Shown here in pieces: positions 18,729 to 27,572 of a stretch of 62,161 nucleotides of DNA. This stretch comes from CAVQRC01 sp963715045 (lineage in GTDB: Bacteria; Planctomycetota; Planctomycetia; Pirellulales; Lacipirellulaceae). The stretch covers positions 1 to 62,161 of the forward strand of contig CAVQRC010000029.1 in NCBI GenBank assembly GCA_963715045.1. Reading direction: 5' to 3'. The notes beneath the pieces are model-generated. The model saw nothing but the letters and a program-made list of their open reading frames with translations, searched no databases and was not told the DNA's origin. The position numbers were made by a program, and so were the translations under genes. Position 1 is the stretch's first letter, and the number at the start of each line of letters is the position of its first letter.

Positions 18729-19343
18729 GTGTTCCAACGCGGTGTAATCGTGATGAGCGTTCTGCTGCTTTCCAGCGGCTGTGCTGACCGACCTACTCGA
18801 GTCGAGGCGCCTCGATGGGATGCGTCCGAGCTGGCCGATCGCGTGCTCGCCGAACTCGATAAGAATCAGGACGGGCAAGTCGACAGCACGGAAATGCAAG
18901 CGGCTCCGGGACTCGCCGCGGGCGGCCGGATCATTGACACCGATGCCGACGGTCAGCTCAGCCGCGAGGAACTCGAGGCCCGCTTCGAGATTTATGGCGA
19001 CATGCGAATCGGGATGATGTCCAAGACGCTTCGCATCGCGTACGACGGCCGCCCCCTGCGGAACGCAGAGGTCCGCCTCGTGCCGGAGTTCTTTCTCGTC
19101 GATCTTCTCGAGTCGGCTGTCGGTACCACCGACGTCATGGGGATGGTCCAGCCGGCTATCGAAGGTGAGCGCCTGGCGGTAATGCGCGTGGGATACTACC
19201 GCGTAGAAGTCCGCTCATCCCAGGTGGAGCTGCCGGATAGATTCAACACAGCTACTGAGATCGGAGTCGAGATTCCACCCGTTTCGGGAGACCCGACGGC
19301 CGAAGGAACGATCGAGATCGGCTTATGGAGCAAATCTCGCTAA
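18729..19343 (+). CDS. EF-hand lipoprotein
   Basis: A 204-aa lipoprotein with GTG start at 18729 (an ATG at 18753 is the alternative). A short signal ends in lipobox LSSGC. Two EF-hand calcium loops are clear: DKNQDGQVDSTE (about residues 44-55) and DTDADGQLSREE (about 71-82). The C-terminal half (SKTLRIAYDGRPLRNAEVRL onward) resembles the carboxypeptidase-regulatory/bacterial Ig-like domains of planctomycete lipoproteins. It is probably envelope-anchored and calcium-binding; a specific role is unknown. It is convergent with the DUF1559 operon, with only 16 bp between stops. Confidence 0.8.
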   Translation: MFQRGVIVMSVLLLSSGCADRPTRVEAPRWDASELADRVLAELDKNQDGQVDSTEMQAAPGLAAGGRIIDTDADGQLSREELEARFEIYGDMRIGMMSKTLRIAYDGRPLRNAEVRLVPEFFLVDLLESAVGTTDVMGMVQPAIEGERLAVMRVGYYRVEVRSSQVELPDRFNTATEIGVEIPPVSGDPTAEGTIEIGLWSKSR

Positions 19344-19359
19344 GCGGCCCACATCCGGC

Positions 19360-20427
19360 TCAAGGGGCAGCCACCTGGCCGTCGAGCCGATTGCCAAGCC
19401 AACGATGCACGTCGACGTCGACGTCGTACGAGCCGAAGTGGACTGAGCCGTCGCAATACACGGACATCCAGCCCGATGGATGGGGGCCGCCAAAGGAATA
19501 CGTCATTTCCAGACCCGGTGTGTCCGGCGTGACCGGGTAACCAAGGAGAACACCGCTCGAATGACGGTTGACCTGCGTCGATCGCAGGTTGTCCTGATCG
19601 TGTCCGTTATACATCCCCTGGTCGTCATTACCGACCCGGCAGTCTTCATAGTGATCTGAATTGAGATTCTTCTCCCCGACAAAATAAGTCTTTGATAATC
19701 CGTCGGTGATTTGAGCCGGCGTAATCTCGCTCCGCTGAAAAACGATGCCCGTATGGCCGGTTGAGCAATTGCAGATATCTGCAAAGCGTGCTGTGAAAAT
19801 AGGTCCGGAGTGCTTCCATTGATGGGTGTCGTAATCCTCCAGCGAGATGGGGCCAACATCATTCGTGAAGTATTTCAAATCACCCAAATTCGCTGCGTAA
19901 TCACTCTTGCCGGCCACAGAAGGTGGGTCGAAGTTTACATTGCTCTGGTTCAGCCACGGATAGGCAATCGCGGCCCGTCGACTGGGACAATAAAACGTCG
20001 GAATCGGCGTCGCCACCATCTGTTGGATTGCCGCCCGTGAGCCAGGTTCGGTGCACTTGAAGCCGAGCCCTACCTGCTGCTTGACCGATTCTTCCATGTA
20101 GTTGAGCACCTGGTAGCCCCAACTGCCAGGCTGGCTCTCACCCGTCCCCAGGTCGGGACAACCGACCCACCAGTCTCCCCAGCCTCCAGACGGAAAGAAG
20201 CCGTTCGCGTCCACGTGCAGTTGAGCGGCCAGACCAATCTGCTTCAGGTGATTACTGCATTGAGTGCGGCGGGCCGACTCACGTGCGGATTGCACGGCCG
20301 GCAGCAACAACGCCACGAGGATCCCGATGATTGCGATCACGACGAGCAATTCGACCAGTGTGAACGCGCGTGAGGATCGGCGTCGATCGAAGTGGCCCAC
20401 AGGCAGGATTGCCAAATCAAGATGCAT
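19360..20427 (-). CDS. DUF1559 pilin-like protein
   Basis: A 355-aa protein from ATG 20427 (MHLDLAILPVGHF). The prepilin segment AFTLVELLVVIAIIGILVA follows a short basic leader, then LLLPAVQSARESARRTQC. The H-X9-DG C-terminal region is present: GGPHPSGWMSVYCDGSVHF. A cysteine-rich middle (ADICNCSTGH) is unusual. Family role: type II/IV pseudopilin-like surface proteins expanded in planctomycetes, function unknown. A start at 20514 would overlap the upstream gene and is less likely. Third gene of a three-gene operon, 70 bp after the previous stop. Confidence 0.88.
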   Translation of the reverse strand: MHLDLAILPVGHFDRRRSSRAFTLVELLVVIAIIGILVALLLPAVQSARESARRTQCSNHLKQIGLAAQLHVDANGFFPSGGWGDWWVGCPDLGTGESQPGSWGYQVLNYMEESVKQQVGLGFKCTEPGSRAAIQQMVATPIPTFYCPSRRAAIAYPWLNQSNVNFDPPSVAGKSDYAANLGDLKYFTNDVGPISLEDYDTHQWKHSGPIFTARFADICNCSTGHTGIVFQRSEITPAQITDGLSKTYFVGEKNLNSDHYEDCRVGNDDQGMYNGHDQDNLRSTQVNRHSSGVLLGYPVTPDTPGLEMTYSFGGPHPSGWMSVYCDGSVHFGSYDVDVDVHRWLGNRLDGQVAAP

Positions 20428-20497
20428 ATCAGTTCTTGCGATGAATGATGAATTCTGGGTCGAAGCGATGGCAAGCGAAAGCTCACAGACTCTTCGT

Positions 20498-21616
20498 TCA
20501 CGGCGTGAGGTCAAACTCGTCCGATCGCGTACCCATCTTCGACCAGGTCACCCAGTCGATATTTTCCTCGATGGCTTGGACAGACCCGTCACACATCAGC
20601 ACGTAAACCATTCCAGGATGGTCGCTGGAGAATGAAAGCTGCAACTCCTGGCAGTCGGGCGCGGCCGAATGCCCCCCACCTCCGACGGACGCAGAACTGC
20701 CACCACCGCAAGCCTCGGACAACCGGCGGTGCAGATTAGGGAGTACGCCTGTCGATCCCAGGCTCTCGGACGGATCACCTGGCCCCGAACTGCCGATGTA
20801 CCAGTGATCTTTCCGAGCCGACGCGGTTTGACTCGGATTCTCGGGGGGCGGGTATCCATCACTGGAATGGGAAGCGAGTATTTCGAGCTGGGCCACGTTG
20901 GGCACGGCTTCACCGATCGCTACCGTCTTGGATGTTCCGTCTGTGATGCGGCGGAAGTTCACCGCCGAAGTGCCAAACTTCGAGTTACCAACCAGATCGA
21001 CGCCATACATGACGCCGTCCGTCTGCTCGAGTGCGAAGTGAAACTCATTTCCCCGCATTCTCAATCGATATTGGTCGATCGCTACCCCGGACGCGCACGC
21101 GATGTAGGAGGCTGGTACGCGTTGCGCAACATAGGCATTGGACCGCTGCCCACGGTCGGGGAGGTGCTCGGGCAGGCCGGCGGAAGGACAGCGGTAAACG
21201 GGTATCAGGGTCTCCACGGCCGTGACATTACTGAACTGCGGTCCCAACGGAAGGCTGTAGGTGGGGCTCGTATGGGCGAAGGAACCCACGTTTCTATCTT
21301 CGAAGTCCAGCACGAGCCTGTCGAACAACGCAGACTCCTCAATGTAGGGCAGAATGAAAGCACTCCACATCGCGCCATCGGGGAGCACCGTCCCGATCGG
21401 CAACGATTCCTGGGCATCGTGGTGAAGCTGGAGTGCGATCCCGATCTGCTTGATGTTGTTCTGGCAGGTCGTTCTGCGAGCAGCTTCACGTGCCGACTGC
21501 ACTGCCGGGAGTAACAACGCCACCAGGATTCCAATGATCGCGATGACCACCAGCAGTTCCACGAGTGTAAAACCGTTGTGATGCGTGAACCTGCAACGTC
21601 GTTCGCGAATTCGCAT
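20498..21616 (-). CDS. DUF1559 pilin-like protein
   Basis: A 372-aa DUF1559 protein. ATG at 21616 is preceded by GGAGG 8 nt upstream, which decides this start over the ATG at 21646. The prepilin segment GFTLVELLVVIAIIGILVA is followed by REAARRTTCQNNIKQIGIAL. The C-terminus has the typical FSSDHPGMVYVLMCDGSVQ block. A Gly/Ser-rich stretch (GGGSSASVGGGGHSAAP) interrupts the usual region before it. Middle gene of the Cys-rich lipoprotein/DUF1559/DUF1559 operon. Likely assembled in the envelope via a prepilin-type pathway. Confidence 0.88.
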   Translation of the reverse strand: MRIRERRCRFTHHNGFTLVELLVVIAIIGILVALLLPAVQSAREAARRTTCQNNIKQIGIALQLHHDAQESLPIGTVLPDGAMWSAFILPYIEESALFDRLVLDFEDRNVGSFAHTSPTYSLPLGPQFSNVTAVETLIPVYRCPSAGLPEHLPDRGQRSNAYVAQRVPASYIACASGVAIDQYRLRMRGNEFHFALEQTDGVMYGVDLVGNSKFGTSAVNFRRITDGTSKTVAIGEAVPNVAQLEILASHSSDGYPPPENPSQTASARKDHWYIGSSGPGDPSESLGSTGVLPNLHRRLSEACGGGSSASVGGGGHSAAPDCQELQLSFSSDHPGMVYVLMCDGSVQAIEENIDWVTWSKMGTRSDEFDLTP

Positions 21617-21672
21617 CAATCCGACCTCCGAAGAGTCAGGGAACATACCGCTGGCTTCAGCAGCGAATTGGA

Positions 21673-22107
21673 CTACAGCGAGTGACTTTCCTCTTCATGA
21701 GCAGCATCCAGCTCCGACGGATTGCGGACACTGGGATCGATTCGGCAACAACCGGGCGAGTTCTTGTGAAGTCCACACTCTCCGCATAGCGGGGCATCCT
21801 TGCAACACGCGTCGGTGAAGCAAACTTCGCCGCATTTTCGGCACAGCAGCACATCGCGACGACCTCGAATCGCCTGGCTGCAACAGAGCGGAGAGTCTTT
21901 ATGCAGCGAACAATTCTCACAAATCGGAGGCCCCTCCTGGCAGCACTTTTCCGTCCCCTTGACCTCGCCGCACAGGCCGCACAGCGTTACTTCGTTGGGG
22001 TGATCGTGGCTATGTGGCGGTCCCGCCAATTCTTCCTCCCCACAGCCTGCCAAGAACCACAAGCCAACCGCGGCAATCACGCATCTCAAATAGTGCCTGG
22101 AACTCAT
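21673..22107 (-). CDS. cysteine-rich lipoprotein with two zinc-finger-like repeats
   Basis: A 144-aa protein starting at ATG 22107 (MSSRHYLRCVIAAVGLW), with lipobox FLAGC. The mature protein begins with a His-rich stretch (HSHDHP). Two repeats of about 40 residues follow: CGLCGEVKGTEKCC with CENCSLHKDSPLCC, and CRKCGEVCFTDACC with CGECGLHKNSPGCC. Regular CxxC and CC pairs suggest metal binding or disulfide-stabilised knuckles. First gene of the operon with two DUF1559 genes (56-bp gap), so it probably works with them at the cell surface. No characterised homologue comes to mind. Confidence 0.8.
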   Translation of the reverse strand: MSSRHYLRCVIAAVGLWFLAGCGEEELAGPPHSHDHPNEVTLCGLCGEVKGTEKCCQEGPPICENCSLHKDSPLCCSQAIRGRRDVLLCRKCGEVCFTDACCKDAPLCGECGLHKNSPGCCRIDPSVRNPSELDAAHEEESHSL

Positions 22108-22704
22108 TCCACGTGTTTCCTGTAGTTGGACGAGTGTTTTCCTGGTTGATGAAACGAATCCGGTTGCCAAGAGAGCACACGCACGAAATGGCAATCAAAC
22201 AGAGATCTGTGAGAGGCTCCCGAACCCATCATGATCGTATCAAACCGAGAATCGCCGACGCAACTGAAATCGGCCCTCCACCGGACGGTAACCGGGATGC
22301 AAATCGAGTCGTTAAGCAGGCGATTGATGCGGCGCGGATGGGCTACCAGGTGGAAATCGCCCGGCACATGCGGATATCTGCAGCAACGCGAGTATTGCCC
22401 ACAGACACCACCCGCGTCGCTTGCACGTCAATTCGCAAACCGGTTTTTTGTTCGCCTGTCAGTAATGCGACCCCGAATCAAGCGGACTTCGTGGGGACAA
22501 GGGTAGCAAGTACCGCTTCCGCTATCATTCATTTTCCCCGAGGCCTACGGGAATCGCCCCAAGAACCCATGAAATTCCCTTGCAATGGCGCAAAACCGTT
22601 AGTTTTAGAAAATCGTGACATTGTCCTCTTACTTTTACATTCGGGGACGCTCGAACACATCAAGTGGTAACCATTTTCGAATCGACTTTGTGGAGGTGGA
22701 CTCA
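22108..22704. other. intergenic region, no gene seen
   Basis: About 600 bp between the divergent lipoprotein and PEP-CTERM genes. It is less GC-rich than the surroundings, especially 22560-22640. No ORF in it looks real. Promoters for both divergent genes should lie here, but no convincing -35/-10 pair can be assigned. Confidence 0.5.
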
Positions 22705-24858
22705 ATGAAGAGGAATTATCTGACACTAACCGTGGCCATCGCAATCGCAGGTGCAACAGCTTGCACGGCGAATGCCGTCGACATCATCTGGGATGGCGGC
22801 AACGGGAATTGGAATGACTTCAACTGGAACGGTGGTCAAGACGCGTTCGCCGTATTCGGCCGCACGAACGGCCTGGAGGTCGGCGGCACGGAGATCGGTA
22901 CCGATGCCTACATCAATGATGGTGACGTCTCCTACGATCCCAATGTGTTTGGCGACTTCCGCTACAAGAACGGCGGCACGCTGAACGTCTCAGGAGGAGC
23001 ATCATTTTCCATTTTCACCACCGACTCCACGGCCGACGGCTGGTGGACGGAGTTCGACGGCGATGCCATCAACCTCGACAACGCATCGTTTGTACGGGGT
23101 TTCACCCCCGACAACGGCGCACTCTCCGGCGGGGCGATGATTCTGGGATCCTGGCGATCGACCGATAACCAGCGGATCGAGGTCAACCTCGCAAACGGAA
23201 GCTCCTTCTCGAACGACGGTCAACTCTGGTTCGGTGCTCCGAGCGACAACGCGCCTGGAATCCAGTCGATCATGACGATCAGCGACAGCAGCGTCGATCT
23301 TACCGGTGGCGACAATCTGACCCTCGACAATGACGGCGTCCTGTTCATGGACGCCGACGTTGTCTTCGCGTACTCCTGGAACGGTGACACCATGGAGCCG
23401 AATGGGGAGGAATACGCCGTCAACTTTACCGGACCCGGCACTTTCACGGTTGATGCGGGCGGCATTATCGCCCCGGTCCAGGACGAGTTCGGCCTGTGGG
23501 ATTTCAACGTGCTGGGTGACTTCGGGTTGACGCAGATGACCTACGAAGAGCTTTACACGGCAGGCATTCTTCAGGCCAACGGCCAACCTGGGGCCTCGGG
23601 ACTGGCATTCACCAGGTACTTTTCCACGACCGGATCCCCCGGAGCCGACGATTACACGCTGACTTCGACCGTTCCCAATGCACCGATTGTGTGGGACGGC
23701 GGCGACGGAAACTGGAACGACTTCAATTGGAACACCGGCCAGGACGCCTTCGCCGTATTGGGTCGCACCAACGGATTCGAGTTCGGAACCGCCGGTGAAA
23801 TCGGCACGGACGTCACGATTGGTTCCGGTACCGTGACCTACGATCCAAACACGTTCGGCGACTTCCGTTTCCGGCGTGGTGGCACGTTGACCATTACCGG
23901 CGGAGCCACGTTCAAACTCAACACCACCGACGACACGGCTGACGGGTATTGGACGGAATGGGATGGTGCCGAACTGAACATCGACAACGCGACATTCCAA
24001 CGCGGTTTCACCCCCGACAACGGTGCGGTGAGCGGCGGAGCCCTCATCCTTGGATCGTGGCGGTCGTACGACGGTCAGAAAATCGCGGTCAACATCACCA
24101 ACGGCGGTAGACTCGAGAACGACGGCCAGTTGTGGTTCGGTGCCCCCAGCGACAATGGCGCGGGGATTGAGGTCATCATGACGATCAACGACGGAGACCT
24201 TGATCTCACCGGAGGAGACAATCTCACGCTCGATAACGACGGCGCGTTGTTCATCGATGCCGATCTGCTGTTCGCCTACTCGTGGAACAACGACGCTAAC
24301 GCTCCTAACGACGAGACCTACGCGATCAACTTCCTCGGACCTGGGTCCATCACTGTTGATACGGGCGGTATCATTGCTCCCGTGCAGGACGACATCGGAC
24401 TGTGGGATTTCAACGTGTTGGGAGGAGTCGGCACCGACCTGCTTTCCTATGAGGATCTCTGGGATGTTGGTATTCTTCAGGCCCTTGGCCTGAGCGGTCT
24501 CGACGGCGAGGTCTTCGCTGATTACTTCGTCACGGAGAACGCCCCGGGACAGGAGAACTACAAGCTGATCTCACTGCTCGGAGCTGTGACGGCACCTGCT
24601 GACTTCAACAAGGATGGAACGGTCGACGGCGCCGACTTCCTGATCTGGCAGGCCAACTTCAACATGTCCGGCACGCCAAACACGGGCGACGCCGACGGCA
24701 ACGGTGTTGTCGACGGTAGCGATTTCCTGATCTGGCAAGCCGCCTTCGGGTCTGGAGCTGCTTCTGGTGGTGGCTCCGCTGCGGTTCCTGAACCGGCCGG
24801 AATCGCCCTGCTGCTGGCCGCCGTGGCTGGACTGCTGGCACGACGCAATCGTCGTTAG
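22705..24858 (+). CDS. PEP-CTERM protein made of a tandem duplicated domain
   Basis: A 717-aa exported protein. ATG at 22705 has GGAGG 8 nt upstream. The signal peptide (LTLTVAIAIAGATACTANAV) is followed by two homologous units of about 300 aa. Each starts WDGGxGNWNDFNWN and contains FGDFR, FTPDNGA, LILGSWRS-like, GQLWFGAPSDN and LTGGDNLTLDNDG, so this is an internal duplication. Then come two dockerin-like repeats ending in DFLIWQ, and the PEP-CTERM tail VPEPAGIALLLAAVAGLLA with Arg residues. The repeat opening is like autotransporter-type 'WDGGxxNW' beta-helix modules. A strong intrinsic terminator follows at 24884. The frame is intact. Confidence 0.9.
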   Translation: MKRNYLTLTVAIAIAGATACTANAVDIIWDGGNGNWNDFNWNGGQDAFAVFGRTNGLEVGGTEIGTDAYINDGDVSYDPNVFGDFRYKNGGTLNVSGGASFSIFTTDSTADGWWTEFDGDAINLDNASFVRGFTPDNGALSGGAMILGSWRSTDNQRIEVNLANGSSFSNDGQLWFGAPSDNAPGIQSIMTISDSSVDLTGGDNLTLDNDGVLFMDADVVFAYSWNGDTMEPNGEEYAVNFTGPGTFTVDAGGIIAPVQDEFGLWDFNVLGDFGLTQMTYEELYTAGILQANGQPGASGLAFTRYFSTTGSPGADDYTLTSTVPNAPIVWDGGDGNWNDFNWNTGQDAFAVLGRTNGFEFGTAGEIGTDVTIGSGTVTYDPNTFGDFRFRRGGTLTITGGATFKLNTTDDTADGYWTEWDGAELNIDNATFQRGFTPDNGAVSGGALILGSWRSYDGQKIAVNITNGGRLENDGQLWFGAPSDNGAGIEVIMTINDGDLDLTGGDNLTLDNDGALFIDADLLFAYSWNNDANAPNDETYAINFLGPGSITVDTGGIIAPVQDDIGLWDFNVLGGVGTDLLSYEDLWDVGILQALGLSGLDGEVFADYFVTENAPGQENYKLISLLGAVTAPADFNKDGTVDGADFLIWQANFNMSGTPNTGDADGNGVVDGSDFLIWQAAFGSGAASGGGSAAVPEPAGIALLLAAVAGLLARRNRR

Positions 24859-24883
24859 AGATTGGCGTGATTATTTAACCGCA

Positions 24884-24916
24884 GCCCTCTCCCCTCATTG
24901 GGGAGAGGGCTTTTTT
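24884..24916 (+). terminator. intrinsic terminator after PEP-CTERM gene
   Basis: Perfect 11-bp stem GCCCTCTCCCC / GGGGAGAGGGC with a 5-nt loop (TCATT), followed by six T residues. It lies 25 nt after the stop of the PEP-CTERM gene. Confidence 0.92.
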
Positions 24917-25049
24917 ATTGCGCGACGCGACCCCAGCCCTCGCGGTTCTACCGGCAGCCCTCGGCTGGGCCCCCGAAAATCGGTAGGGGGTTTTCGTCCG
25001 GTTCTTGTTCCGTCGAACCAGTCACCCGGAGGATACGCGGCGCGTTGAT

Positions 25050-25441
25050 CAGCTGCGAAGCAGCGGCAGCATTTAGCCGTGGGCGAGCGATGACGAGCCT
25101 CGGGCGAGGCTTCGCGTAGCCCACGGTTGTCTGCGACGCAGTACGAACCCCGGCGGCGGCACGGCGGCACGCGTTTCGCAGGCCGAGGCAGAGGATTCAC
25201 GTGTCGTAGCAGCATCGTTCGCTTCGCGAACGATCGAACAGCATCGCGAGAGAATCAGTCGGTCGGCGAAGCCGACCACTTTCACCTGCCCAAAGGAGCC
25301 TCCGCGAGTCGTCGCCTGCCTGGCCGACGAGGGTTAGCGCGCGGGCGCGTTCTGGGCGAGCGGCAACCGTGGGCTCCGCTTCAACTCGCCAGAGGCTCGT
25401 CACGCTCGCCCACGGCTAGTTGCTGCCGCTGCTTCGCAGCT
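25050..25441. mobile_element. 392-bp MITE-like element with ~75-bp terminal inverted repeats
   Basis: The left end (AGCTGCGAAGCAGCGGCAGC, then AGCCGTGGGCGAGCG, TGACGAGCCT, AGCCCACGGTTG) recurs in inverted order at the right end (CAACCGTGGGCT, AGGCTCGTCA, CGCTCGCCCACGGCT, GCTGCCGCTGCTTCGCAGCT). The arms differ at a handful of positions. The interior holds no credible ORF. It has the form of a non-autonomous transposable element or a very long hairpin; no transposase is nearby and no target duplication is obvious. Confidence 0.65.
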
Positions 25442-25953
25442 GTTCGCCTCGCCGCGATTTCTCAGCGTGCGCAGCGCCTCTGCGCACCTATCGAGCCTCC
25501 CCAGGCATCGTCCGCCCCTGATGGACGTCTCGACCAAGGCAACGACGCTCGAAAACCTTCGTTAAATCAACAGGCCCCCCGGCTCGCGGGGATCTGGTTG
25601 CAGTCCAAGGCGCACCGAAGATGCGATCAAGCGGAACCGTTTGAATCAACGCAGCAATCGCAAAACGCCCGCCAAAACCCACATTTTCGCGGGCCCAGCC
25701 CTCGGCTCTGCCGGGGGATGCGTCGGAACCAACTGCGGACCACTGCCGTTCCTGAATACGCCGAGCACCACGACTCGTGCGGGCATCGCAATGGTTAACC
25801 GCCATGCGAGCCAACCGAGCACATCGACGGTCGACCGACGATCCAGCTTCGAGCGCGCGCGGCATCGTCGCCGTCCGCCGCACATCCGAGCCGTCCCCCG
25901 GAAAGCCAAAGCCGGAGGCTCCGATGGGTTGGCCGGGCATTCGCAGCGTGAAC
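25442..25953. other. intergenic region, no gene seen
   Basis: About 510 bp between the inverted-repeat element and the DUF1501 stop. It contains a second occurrence, in opposite orientation, of the GCCCTCGGCTGGGCCC-like stretch found near 24945, suggesting further repeat debris. None of the open frames shows protein-like composition. Confidence 0.45.
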
Positions 25954-27388
25954 TTACGCGAGAATCTCGTGCAAGACGCGGGCATCGCGGCCGGCGGTCA
26001 CGATCTGTGGTTGACCGTTGTGGTGGTAAACGAGTTGTCGCCAATCGAGTCCGAAGAGGTGCAACAACGTCGCCTGATAGTCGTTGGGCGTTACAACGTT
26101 CTCGACCGCCCGATGGCCGAATTCGTCGGTGGCGCCGTAAACCACACCCGGCTTCACGCCACCTCCGGCGAGCCACATGCTGAAACCCTGGCCGTTGTGG
26201 TCGCGGCCGTTCTTCTCAGGTCCGCCCTGGTCCTGCGTGACCGGCAGACGGCCGATCTCCCCGCCCCAATGGACCAGGGTCGTATCCAGCAATCCGCGTT
26301 GCTTCAGGTCGGTCACCAGGGCGGCCGCGGGCTGGTCGGTTCTGCGGCAGATCGCGGGAAGCGTCTGCCCGATACTGCTGTGGTTGTCCCACGGTTGCCC
26401 CTCGTGAAAAATCTGCACGAAACGCACACCGCGTTCGACAAGTCGCCGCGCGATCAGACACCGCGTGCCGTACTCCCGGGTGTCGTCGTGATCGAGTCCG
26501 TACAGTTTCTGAGTCGCGGCCGACTCGCCCGAAACATCAAGTGCTTCGCGGGCGGCGATCTGCATCCGGGCGGCCATTTCGAATCCCGCGATCCGGGCCT
26601 CGAGGTCGGACTCGCCCGGGAAGCGGCGGCGGTGCATCTCGTTGAGCGACTGCAGGAACTCGAGATTCTGCCGTTGGGGCTGGCCTCGCAGATGCGGGCG
26701 GATCAAGGTTGAGGATCCGCGGCTCGGTCGGCCGAAGTACGGTGCCCTGGAAGATCGACGGCAGAAACCCGTGCGACCAGTTATGGATCGCATCGACGGG
26801 CGGGCCACCAGGGCTTGGCAAAACCATATAGGCGGGCAGATCCGACGTCTCCGACCCCAGGCCGTAGAGGAGCCAGGACGCGAAGTGCGGGCGACCCAGT
26901 ACTCCCGGAATGCCACCGTGAAAGTAGCGGATCGAAACTTCGTGACCGTTCGCGCCGGTATGCATACTGCGAATCAGGCAGATGTCGTCAACAATCGACG
27001 CGGTGTGCGGCAGCAACTCGGAGAGTTCCGTGCCGCACGCGCCACGAGGTGCGAACTTCCAGCGGCTGCCCATGAGCTTCTTACTGGCGTTGTTCGCAAA
27101 ACTGTACTGGATGCTGCCTGAGTACTCCTGCCCGTCGCGTCGATTGAGTTCCGGCTTGGGGTCCGTCAGATCCATATGCGACGGCCCGCCGTGCTGGAAC
27201 AGCGAAATCATGGCCCGGGCACGCGAGGGCAGGTGCGGCTGCCGGGGAGCGAGATCGAATACCGGCTGCACTTTCGGGACACTGGCCGGCTTGCCCAGGA
27301 GTTTCTGCTCGTCGAGCAGCACCGCCAGGGCGACGGCTCCCATGCCCAGGGCATTTTTGTTCAGAAAGTCACGTCGCGAAATGTACAT
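25954..27388 (-). CDS. DUF1501 family protein (frameshifted near 26700)
   Basis: About 478 aa. Start ATG at 27388 gives a twin-arginine-type leader (SRRDFLNKNALGMGAVALAV), so export by Tat is likely. Family blocks: MISLFQHGGPSHMDLTDPKP, GxELSELLPHTASIVDDICL, RSMHTGANGH, and in the second frame RRLVERGVRFVQIFHEG, NGRDHNGQGFSMWLAGGGV and EFGHRAVENVV. The two frames meet at EPRILNLDP/PHLRGQPQR, one extra C in a CCGCCCG run. DUF1501 proteins are sulfatase/alkaline-phosphatase-fold relatives of unknown activity, always next to DUF1549/DUF1553 genes in planctomycetes, as here. Confidence 0.9.
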
Positions 27389-27457
27389 TGGAGTTAGGGG
27401 TGAGGGCATCGGGCGGAGTAGCAGGGCGTCAGCCATAGCCTGGGCAGAGGCGACTCC

Positions 27458-27495
27458 AGATTAAGATTAAGAGCAAGATTAAGATTAAGAACACG
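27458..27495. repeat. AGATTA hexanucleotide microsatellite
   Basis: Four imperfect AGATTA units (AGATTAAGATTAAGAGCAAG, then AGATTAAGATTAAGA) between the DUF1549/DUF1553 stop and the DUF1501 start. Strikingly AT-rich against its surroundings. Confidence 0.6.
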
Positions 27496-27536
27496 ATTTT
27501 GAAGCGCGATCCACGTTGTCAGCGCAGTGACCAATG

Positions 27537-27567
27537 CCCTGACCGCTGATCCCTGATCCCAGACCCC
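27537..27567 (-). other. G-rich run after the DUF1549/DUF1553 stop
   Basis: On the minus strand four G-tracts (4, 3, 3, 3) separated by 3, 4 and 11 nt, starting 5 nt after the stop codon. The GGGATCAGGG wording resembles the run at 2462-2487. Confidence 0.45.
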
Positions 27568-27572
27568 TCAAT

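Noticed and set aside
25488..25985. Minus-strand open frame of 165 codons downstream of DUF1501
   Set aside because: No motif or protein-like composition, and it overlaps the 3' end of the DUF1501 gene.
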